A stretch of DNA of 5,232 nt from positions 1-5,232 of the forward strand of contig CAZQRW010000082.1 in assembly GCA_964596115.1 (NCBI GenBank), in the 5' to 3' direction. Under the pieces are notes generated by a model, which saw only the letters and a program-made list of their open reading frames with translations, had not been told where the DNA came from and ran no database searches. The stretch comes from CAZQRW01 sp964596115. GTDB lineage: Bacteria > Hydrothermota > UBA3072 > B12-G15. Made by a program: the position numbers and the translations under genes. Shown one piece after another: positions 1 through 5,232 of the stretch (the first letter of the stretch is position 1; each line of letters starts with the position of its first letter).

Positions 1-121
1 ATTCGTTCTATATCGACCCCTACCTCGCTTTTTGTTATATACTTCTTCTACCTTGTCTTATGTGATATTCTTTTTGATAAAACTTTGGACATTATTTTAT
101 AATAATCTCAAGAAATTATAA
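1..121 (+). other. AT-rich left edge; possible tail of an unseen upstream gene
   Basis: Two + strand frames are open from the window edge. One runs to a TAA at 100-102 (33 codons, with a hydrophobic run SLFVIYFFYLVLC). The other runs to a TAA at 119-121 (39 codons, ending NNLKKL). The third + frame meets a TGA near position 63. Either open frame could be the C-terminus of a gene that starts outside the window, perhaps a membrane protein. In DNA this AT-rich, 33-39 open codons can also occur by chance, and there is no homology cue to choose a frame. The reverse strand has several TAG codons in the first 60 bases and shows no convincing gene. Confidence 0.2.
74..103 (+). promoter_or_regulatory. 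Candidate distal sigma70 promoter upstream of tRNA-Asp
   Basis: A TTGATA box (74-79) is followed after 18 bases by a perfect TATAAT (98-103), giving a predicted start near 110. It would transcribe the tRNA with a leader of about 60 bases that needs 5' processing. The surrounding sequence is very AT-rich, so chance matches are likely. Confidence 0.35.
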
Positions 122-126
122 AACAC

Positions 127-154
127 TTGACAATCAGGAAAGTTTGCATAAATT
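127..154 (+). promoter_or_regulatory. Candidate proximal promoter of tRNA-Asp
   Basis: A perfect TTGACA (127-132) is followed after 16 bases by TAAATT (149-154). This keeps the three most important -10 bases (first T, second A, last T). The predicted start is near 161, only about 7 bases before the mature tRNA 5' end, which is the usual layout for a tRNA promoter. The -10 box is weak and the exact register is uncertain. Confidence 0.5.
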
Positions 155-167
155 TTGTCAGATAAAT

Positions 168-241
168 GGGGCCGTAGTTCAGCTGGTTAGAACGCTGGTC
201 TGTCACGCCGGAGGTCGCGAGTTCGAGTCTCGTCGGCCCCG
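168..241 (+). tRNA. tRNA-Asp, anticodon GUC
   Basis: A complete 74-base cloverleaf can be folded by eye. The acceptor stem GGGGCCG (168-174) pairs fully with CGGCCCC (234-240), and G241 is the discriminator, as expected for tRNA-Asp. The D stem is GTTC/GAAC (177-180 with 190-193), with GGTTA in the loop. The anticodon stem 195-199/207-211 closes the loop CTGTCAC, with anticodon GTC at 202-204 reading GAC and GAU. The variable loop is AGGTC. The T arm is GCGAG/CTCGT around the canonical TTCGAGT loop (222-228). The 3' CCA is not encoded, so it must be added after transcription. The body closely resembles the E. coli tRNA-Asp from the D loop through the T loop. A T-rich stretch (GTTTTTATTTT) follows directly and could help end transcription, but there is no separate hairpin. 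Confidence 0.97.
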
Positions 242-252
242 TTTTTATTTTC

Positions 253-283
253 TTGATTTATTTATATTTCTTCATATTATAAT
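253..283 (+). promoter_or_regulatory. Candidate promoter of the holA operon
   Basis: A perfect TATAAT (278-283) lies just before the holA ATG at 293. A possible -35 box TTGATT (253-258) sits 19 bases upstream of it, which is wider than ideal. The expected transcription start is near 290, so the message would have almost no leader. The spacer is nearly pure A/T, so the -10 match may be fortuitous. The alternative is read-through from the tRNA promoters. Confidence 0.35.
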
Positions 284-292
284 AATATAGAG

Positions 293-1240
293 ATGAAAGT
301 TGGTAATATAGTCGATTTTAGGAAGGAAATAAAGAAAAAAGATTATGCACTCTTCTTTATTATAGGGGAGCAGTATTCTCAAAAAAATGCTATTGAATTT
401 TTGAAGGACTTGAAAAAAGAATATCAGGTTCTGAGCATTTTTGATGAAAACGCATCTGAATTGCCGTCTCTTTTAACTTCTTATGATTTCTTCTCCCCGA
501 AAAAAATCTTTGTAGTATATCAATATTCGCAGTATGAAAAAAACATAAAAAAAACAATAAAAGATATTGTGATTGGCAGAAAATTCAATAAAGATTATAA
601 AATTTTATTTATATCCGATAAAATGCCTTTTAAGTTTGTCGATACTACAGATACGCTTATTGCAGAATTCAGGACTTTTTATGAGAATGATCTTCCTGAT
701 TGGATAAAAAGTTATGTGAGGAAACATAGTTTGGAGATAACAGATGAGGCTATTTCTCTGCTTATTTTTGTTTACGGTAATGATAGAGATTCAATATCAT
801 CTGAACTGGAAAGATTCATTGAGTTAGGAGACAAGAAAGTTATAAACGTCGAAGATATTATTGCAACGGGTGGAAGGAAGGATGCTATCTTTCAGATTAT
901 AAAGTCAATTTACCGTGGTGATATAAAAAAAACATTATCCCTCTTTTATTATCTTCAAGAAAAGGATATGTTGATCCACCTTTTGAATAGGGACTTTATG
1001 ATACTCAGCATCATAAAGTCGTTAGGAAGGGAGAATGCACGAAAGCTACTTATAAAAATGGGGATAAAAAAATTTCTCTTAAATAATTACTTTCTACTTG
1101 AAAAAAAAATTTCTTATGCTAAACTCGTGTCTTATAATGATGAAGTTTTGGAATGGGAGAAGAAAATAAAAACAGGTTTTAGAACCCTTGAGACGGGCAT
1201 TTGTTATATTTATAAATTAACAAAGGGGAGGAAGGTATGA
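293..1240 (+). CDS. holA: DNA polymerase III subunit delta (clamp loader)
   Basis: This is the delta subunit of the clamp loader, a cytoplasmic protein that opens the sliding beta clamp so it can be placed on primed DNA. At 315 residues it has near-normal family length. Domain I (about 1-125) is a degenerate RecA-type fold. The P-loop position reads GEQYSQKNA (25-33) and lacks a Walker A GKT/S, as expected for delta. LTSYDFFSPKKIFVV (61-75) matches the family's clamp-contacting strand and helix, with F66-F67 at the position of the Leu-Phe pair that wedges open the clamp. Domain II (about 133-190) has the typical LPDWIKSYVRKHSLEIT start and the GNDRDSISSELERF helix (162-175). Domain III (about 191-315) is the helical collar. 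No good Shine-Dalgarno precedes ATG 293. That start is chosen because the upstream frame has no ATG, GTG or TTG before a TGA at 254-256, and because domain I begins a few residues in. It overlaps the next gene by ATGA. The sequence is divergent and Lys/Ile-rich, but the domain order is convincing. Confidence 0.88.
   Translation: MKVGNIVDFRKEIKKKDYALFFIIGEQYSQKNAIEFLKDLKKEYQVLSIFDENASELPSLLTSYDFFSPKKIFVVYQYSQYEKNIKKTIKDIVIGRKFNKDYKILFISDKMPFKFVDTTDTLIAEFRTFYENDLPDWIKSYVRKHSLEITDEAISLLIFVYGNDRDSISSELERFIELGDKKVINVEDIIATGGRKDAIFQIIKSIYRGDIKKTLSLFYYLQEKDMLIHLLNRDFMILSIIKSLGRENARKLLIKMGIKKFLLNNYFLLEKKISYAKLVSYNDEVLEWEKKIKTGFRTLETGICYIYKLTKGRKV
1225..1231 (+). promoter_or_regulatory. Strong ribosome binding site for the zinc-ribbon gene
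   Basis: GGGGAGG lies inside the last codons of holA, 5 bases before the ATG at 1237. It fixes the start and, with the ATGA overlap, points to translational coupling. Confidence 0.8.
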
Positions 1241-2058
1241 AAGATGAAATAATTAATCTTCAAGAGGAAAGGAAAAACCTTTTAAACAAACTCCAGTTAC
1301 TTGAAGAGAAAAAGGGAACTGTAAAAGAAAGTGTATTTAATAAGGTAAAGGGTGACTATGAAAAGAAATTGAAAGAGATAGAGAAACAACTTAGTGAGAA
1401 ATCAGGGGAGTTGTCCTCCCAGCTTGAAGAGTGCCTTGCAAAGATTAAAGATATTGAATCTCAGAAGACATCACTTGATGAACAGCTTGAGGAGATAGAC
1501 CTCAGGTATTCAGTTGGAGAGTACACAGAGGACCAGTATAATTCATTGACGGAGGAGTTAAAGAATAGAATAGGTCAATTGGAACAGGAACTTGAAGAGC
1601 TCAAGAAGCAAGAGGAGGAACTTTCTTCTATTGTGGGTGAGACGCCAAAGGAAGAAACGGAGATCTCAATTGAGGAAGGTATAAATATCCCTCTTCAAGG
1701 GGAAGAGAAGGAGGATGTTTCTGGAGAAGCATCCGCACCCGAAGAGGTCCTACCCGAGGTGCCGGAGGGAGAAAAGCTTGCGGAGGAGATTTTTACTGGT
1801 GAAGAAGCCACTGTAGAGGAATTAAATGAAGTTGTTCCAGAGGAGGAGGCTGTTAAACCAGATGTACAAAAATCAGAAGAACCTAAAGCAGAATCAAAAG
1901 AAACAGAAGAAGATTGGCTTGCTGGCCTGGAAAAGGAGTTGGGGGTTGGTGAGGGTAAAGAAGAAGGAGAATATATTGTTTGCCCCAAGTGTGGATTTAA
2001 GAACAAACCTGATGCATGGTACTGTGAAAACTGTGGGGCAGAATTAAAACATGAATAG
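1237..2058 (+). CDS. Coiled-coil protein with acidic linker and C-terminal zinc ribbon
   Basis: The function of this 273-residue protein is not recognised. Residues 1-132 are almost entirely predicted charged coiled coil, rich in Glu, Lys, Leu and Gln, broken by two short motifs of the form G-x3-E-x2-[FY]. These are at 27-34 and 94-101, each followed by a similar helix, so the segment appears to be an internal duplication. Residues 133-245 are a Glu/Pro-rich, probably disordered linker. The C-terminus (249-266) is a four-cysteine zinc ribbon, CPKC then CENC with ten residues between (Cys249, 252, 263, 266), ending GAELKHE. There is no signal peptide or membrane segment, so it is probably cytoplasmic. 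The ATG overlaps the holA stop and has a strong Shine-Dalgarno. The stop codon lies in the ribosome binding site of the following protease gene. Zinc ribbons of this type usually bind protein or nucleic acid, but no specific role can be assigned. It is certain as a gene; the naming is descriptive only. Confidence 0.85.
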   Translation: MKDEIINLQEERKNLLNKLQLLEEKKGTVKESVFNKVKGDYEKKLKEIEKQLSEKSGELSSQLEECLAKIKDIESQKTSLDEQLEEIDLRYSVGEYTEDQYNSLTEELKNRIGQLEQELEELKKQEEELSSIVGETPKEETEISIEEGINIPLQGEEKEDVSGEASAPEEVLPEVPEGEKLAEEIFTGEEATVEELNEVVPEEEAVKPDVQKSEEPKAESKETEEDWLAGLEKELGVGEGKEEGEYIVCPKCGFKNKPDAWYCENCGAELKHE

Positions 2059-2062
2059 GAGG
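2057..2062 (+). promoter_or_regulatory. Consensus ribosome binding site for the C25 protease gene
   Basis: AGGAGG overlaps the last two bases of the preceding TAG stop codon and lies 5 bases before ATG 2068. It decides the start of the protease gene and suggests that ribosomes ending the zinc-ribbon gene reinitiate here. Confidence 0.85.
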
Positions 2063-2067
2063 AAGAA

Positions 2068-5000
2068 ATGAGTTTATTTTTACTTCTGTTGTTGTCGTCA
2101 TTTTCGGAAGGGAAATGGGTTTCGTTTGTTAAAGGGGTTGCCAATCCAGTAAAGACACATATTGTTGCACCATCATTTTCTGATAATTTTGTCGATATTA
2201 CACTCGATGATTATGGTCTTGAATGGAGGACTGCAAAGACAGATTTTATGAAAAATAGTACAGGAGAAGAATTTGCCCTTCTAACTTTGAGAGATTATGC
2301 CTATACTGGAGAAATTGGTAAACCAAAGCTTCCAATGGTAACCGGAGTAATTGAAATACCTTACGGTGCTGAATTAGAAATAACTATTGAGGAGACTGAT
2401 TATAAAGAGGTTTCTTTAAAATCTATTGGGATAGAGAAAAGAATAATGCCAGCCCTTGAATCTGTACCAAAAACAATGGGTGCGGTGGCTGAATTTGTCC
2501 TTGATGAGAAAACGTACTCTACTGATGCCTATTATCCAGATAAAATTGCAGATGTTTATGTTCATAAAGGAACGGCAAGAGGACACAAACTTGCAACAGT
2601 AGAATTTTTCCCTATCCACTACAATCCCGTTAAAAAGACCATTAGGTTTTATAACCATATAAAATTAAATGTTAGATTTATTGGAGGTGATGTTTCAAGA
2701 ACAGTTGAATCAATTTCAAAGAATTATTCCAGGGATTGGGAGCAGTTTATAAAGAAAATGGTTCTCAATTACGATTTTGGCAAAAAAGCCGTGGCGCCAC
2801 TCCCGATATATTATGATATTTTTTACAACGGGAGTTCCGATACCGTTGCAAATAAAATTGCCCTGTGGAAAATGCTGAAGGGCTATAATGTAAGAATGTG
2901 GAATGTCGCTGGATGGACTGCTTCGCAGATCAACGATACAATCAGGCTACAAACCCCAATTGCTACCTATCTATTGCTTATTGGTGACCCCAATTCTTCC
3001 ACTATCCCTGTTCCTCCCTGGGGAAATGGGGTTTCATCTGGCGATCAGACAGACCTTTACTATGCCGAGACCGACGAAAGTGGATATTTGCCTGATTTAT
3101 TCTATGGTAGGGTTTCTGCCAGAACAGTGGCAGAGGCAGATACTGCTATCACAAAATTGATAAGATATGAAAAAGCAGATTTTGGTTCTGCTGGTTATGA
3201 TTGGTTGAAACGAGCATGCCTTATTGCTGGTTATGACCCTGGTGGTTATCAACCAGTGGGCATTGCTACAAATGCCTATTGTATGGATAATTGCCTTATT
3301 CCCAATGGATACACCGTTGATACACTTATCTATGCAAGTGGTGAGCAAGAAGGAAGGGTAGTTAATGAGATAAATTCAGGGGTGGCCTGGTGCGTATATA
3401 CAGCACATGGTTCTCGGACATCCTGGGCAGTAGGCTATAGTGGTAGCTTTACGGTGAATGAATTAAGAACCGAAACTAACAATCAGGATATGTATACATT
3501 TCCTGCAGGGCATTGCTGTCTCTCTGGTGACTTTGAGTATTCTCAGGATTGTTTTGGTGAAACCTGGCCCAAGATTGGGAACAGGGGTGGCATCAGTTAT
3601 TTTGGAAGTGTTCCCTCTACATATTGGGACGAAGACGACTGGCTTCAGAGAAGATACTTTGATGCAATATATACAGATAGCATTTCAGGGAGGTTATATG
3701 AGGCCGGAAGATTTACTCAATGGGGTCTATACTGGATCGAGAACAATACCTCCACCAGCCGGAAACAGTATTATTTTGAGGCTTATCATGTGTTTAACGA
3801 CCCTTCAATGGATTTCTGGACAGATATTCCTGGTACATTGAATGTTGCACATGCACCAATGGCAGTTCCTGGTTCGCAGAACTTTACAGTAACCGTTTCA
3901 GACAACAGCATGTTACCTGTTGAGAATGCACTTGTTTGTCTCTGGATTCCCTCTGAAAATCCAGACCTACATAAGGTTGGATATACCAATTCCTCCGGTA
4001 CTGCAACAATTAATATATCTCCAGTATCTGCTGGTGAAACGATGTTTGTTACGGTTACGAAGCATAACTTCTTTCCTGTTACTGATACGGTGCTTGTTAT
4101 TGTTCCTGCCAGCTGGACGATATCACCTGATTCTGTCGAGATAAACACACCAACCGATGTCACGGTAAGTGTCAGGGATAGTTCAAATAATGACTACCCT
4201 GGTGTAGAGATTCATATTTTTGGCTATGGTGTTAATCTATACGATACAACTGATGTATCAGGCCAAGCAGTTATTAATGTAAATGCCCCATACGGTGAAA
4301 ATCTACTTGTTGTAGGAAGAGATACCGCTGAAACGTATAACCTATTTACTGATACACTCCCAGTATACGGAGGTCTGGATTTTACTACCTGGTCTATCAA
4401 TGCAGAATGTGATACCCTAAATGTAACAGGTTTGCTTGTTCCAAAGTTCATTGGACGAATATATTCCAATGCAAGTCCTGGTGATTATACCCTCTATGCA
4501 AAGGGATGTGGGGTAGATACATCTGCATCAACTACAGGGAATACGAATGAGATATTCCTAACGCCGTCATCATCAGGTTATATTGAAGCGACGATTGGAA
4601 AGAGTGGTTACAATATTGCTTCTTCTCAGATACAGGTAAAAAAGGTGAAGGGGCTTCTTTCTGGTTATGTTATTGATTCAACATCAGGCGATTCTATTGC
4701 AAACGTTTTGATAAAGGGCTATAACCATGGCGCAGATACTACTTCTTCTCCAGCTATATTTGAGGTCACTTCCGACTCAAGTGGATTCTATGGATTAACT
4801 GACTCTGTTTATGCAGATTACTATGATGTATATTTAAAACTTTTTGGCTATATCCCCGCTGATACAATGATTCTGGTAAAATTTGGTGCAAATAACAAGA
4901 ATTTTTACATTGAACCAGCGCCCAACGGTATTGTTTATGGAAGGGTATACGATACGAATTCTGGCAGTGGTCTTACTGGCACTATAAGGGTTTACAGAAC

Positions 5001-5232
5001 CGATAACGATTCACTCTATACGACTGTATACTCTGATTCACTCAACAATGGTAATTATGAAGTTATACTGCCATACTTTGATTATAAATTTAAGGTAACT
5101 GCATACCATTATAGCCCTATAACGAGGCTTGTTGATGTAAATAGTGATAGTGTCAATGAGGATTTCAAGATGACACCTACAGAGGGTAACATACTGGTTA
5201 TAGACGACTATGATGGCAGTAAGGATGATTAT
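2068..5232 (+). CDS. Secreted gingipain-like cysteine protease (peptidase C25), 3' partial
   Basis: The frame is open for 1055 codons from ATG 2068 to the window edge, so the C-terminus is missing. Residues 1-13 look like a short signal peptide (MSLFLLLLLSSFS). Residues about 25-235 resemble the gingipain propeptide, with GKPKLPMVTGVIEIPYG (84-100) and FFPIHYNPVKKTIRFYN (180-196). The C25 catalytic domain spans about 246-585. It has LLLIGD (302-307), TDLYYAETD (328-336), LPDLFYGR (341-348), catalytic His447 in YTAHGS, Cys484 in HCCLSGDF, then CFGE (495-498), GGISYFGS (507-514) and the closing FNDPSMDFWT (576-585). Both dyad residues are present, so an active enzyme is expected. Known gingipains cleave after Arg or Lys; specificity cannot be read here. 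Ig-like beta modules follow (about 588-678, 679-767 and 768-858). Two carboxypeptidase-regulatory-like repeats come next (about 863-950 and 954-1036), then the start of another domain, GNILVIDDYDG (1040-1050). A secretion or anchoring tail may lie beyond the edge. It is the last visible gene of the holA operon. The family call is firm; module boundaries are approximate. Confidence 0.92.
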   Translation, partial: MSLFLLLLLSSFSEGKWVSFVKGVANPVKTHIVAPSFSDNFVDITLDDYGLEWRTAKTDFMKNSTGEEFALLTLRDYAYTGEIGKPKLPMVTGVIEIPYGAELEITIEETDYKEVSLKSIGIEKRIMPALESVPKTMGAVAEFVLDEKTYSTDAYYPDKIADVYVHKGTARGHKLATVEFFPIHYNPVKKTIRFYNHIKLNVRFIGGDVSRTVESISKNYSRDWEQFIKKMVLNYDFGKKAVAPLPIYYDIFYNGSSDTVANKIALWKMLKGYNVRMWNVAGWTASQINDTIRLQTPIATYLLLIGDPNSSTIPVPPWGNGVSSGDQTDLYYAETDESGYLPDLFYGRVSARTVAEADTAITKLIRYEKADFGSAGYDWLKRACLIAGYDPGGYQPVGIATNAYCMDNCLIPNGYTVDTLIYASGEQEGRVVNEINSGVAWCVYTAHGSRTSWAVGYSGSFTVNELRTETNNQDMYTFPAGHCCLSGDFEYSQDCFGETWPKIGNRGGISYFGSVPSTYWDEDDWLQRRYFDAIYTDSISGRLYEAGRFTQWGLYWIENNTSTSRKQYYFEAYHVFNDPSMDFWTDIPGTLNVAHAPMAVPGSQNFTVTVSDNSMLPVENALVCLWIPSENPDLHKVGYTNSSGTATINISPVSAGETMFVTVTKHNFFPVTDTVLVIVPASWTISPDSVEINTPTDVTVSVRDSSNNDYPGVEIHIFGYGVNLYDTTDVSGQAVINVNAPYGENLLVVGRDTAETYNLFTDTLPVYGGLDFTTWSINAECDTLNVTGLLVPKFIGRIYSNASPGDYTLYAKGCGVDTSASTTGNTNEIFLTPSSSGYIEATIGKSGYNIASSQIQVKKVKGLLSGYVIDSTSGDSIANVLIKGYNHGADTTSSPAIFEVTSDSSGFYGLTDSVYADYYDVYLKLFGYIPADTMILVKFGANNKNFYIEPAPNGIVYGRVYDTNSGSGLTGTIRVYRTDNDSLYTTVYSDSLNNGNYEVILPYFDYKFKVTAYHYSPITRLVDVNSDSVNEDFKMTPTEGNILVIDDYDGSKDDY

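Noticed and set aside
128..160. TGACA ... TGTCA inverted repeat around the tRNA promoter as an operator
   Set aside because: It has only five paired bases 23 bases apart, and the left arm is simply part of the TTGACA box; this is expected by chance.
168..241. tRNA-Asp as an integration site for a mobile element
   Set aside because: No copy of the tRNA 3' end, integrase or phage gene occurs in the window; the downstream genes look chromosomal.
217..252. Intrinsic terminator after the tRNA
   Set aside because: The T-rich run at 242-250 follows the tRNA acceptor strand rather than its own hairpin, so there is no independent terminator structure to annotate.
1826..2047. 73-codon + strand frame rich in Lys/Gln/Asn
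   Set aside because: It is a frame shadow of the acidic linker and zinc ribbon of the 1237-2058 gene; its composition only reflects shifted purine-rich codons.
2056..2070. TAG read-through fusing the zinc-ribbon protein to the protease, which are in the same frame
   Set aside because: A consensus Shine-Dalgarno and ATG follow at once, and the protease begins with a hydrophobic signal-like segment, so separate initiation is the simpler reading.
1695..2144. 149-codon reverse-strand reading frame rich in Ser and Pro
   Set aside because: It lies fully opposite the zinc-ribbon gene. Its Ser/Pro/Thr bias is the mirror of the Glu-rich GAA/GAG codons on the + strand, and it has no recognisable domain.
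3687..3841. AGGGAGG followed by ATG at 3698, opening a 48-codon out-of-frame ORF inside the protease gene
   Set aside because: The Shine-Dalgarno-like string is explained by Gly-Arg codons of the protease. The short product has no recognisable features and lies across conserved catalytic-domain sequence.
3786..4163. 125-codon reverse-strand reading frame inside the protease gene
   Set aside because: The + strand frame here encodes clear C25 closing and Ig-like motifs. The antisense frame shows no domain and no ribosome binding site I can support. The same holds for the shorter antisense frames at 2416-2658, 3097-3348 and 4224-4469.

Overview
The window shows a low-GC bacterial chromosome segment with all genes on the + strand. 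In order it holds an AT-rich leader, a tRNA-Asp(GUC) gene, and three tightly packed protein genes: a DNA polymerase III delta subunit (holA), a coiled-coil protein with a C-terminal zinc ribbon, and a very large secreted cysteine protease of the gingipain family (peptidase C25). The protease gene runs off the right edge with no stop codon. It fills about 60 % of the window.

Region by region: 1-167 is non-coding or the tail of an unseen gene and carries two sigma70-like promoter candidates. 168-241 is the tRNA. 242-292 is a short T/A-rich spacer with a TATAAT box so close to the holA start that holA may be leaderless or nearly so. holA (293-1240) overlaps the next gene by ATGA. The zinc-ribbon gene (1237-2058) ends inside the Shine-Dalgarno sequence of the protease gene (start 2068). 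The last three genes therefore look like one transcript with translational coupling.

The gene mix is a replication gene, a small unassigned zinc-ribbon/coiled-coil protein, and a multidomain exported protease. The protease has Ig-like and carboxypeptidase-regulatory-like modules after the catalytic domain. This suggests a diderm bacterium from the FCB/candidate-phylum range (WOR-3/Stahlbacteria, Cloacimonetes or similar), where large C25 proteases with this layout occur. That placement is inference from family knowledge and base composition, not from a marker gene. The standard code fits: TGA ends holA, TAG ends the zinc-ribbon gene, and no recoding is needed.

No CRISPR array, insertion sequence, phage gene, riboswitch or classical terminator hairpin was found. 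No clearly new system is present. The most notable points are the complete C25 catalytic domain in the large open gene, the duplicated helical motif in the zinc-ribbon protein, and the coupling of an exported protease to a replication gene.
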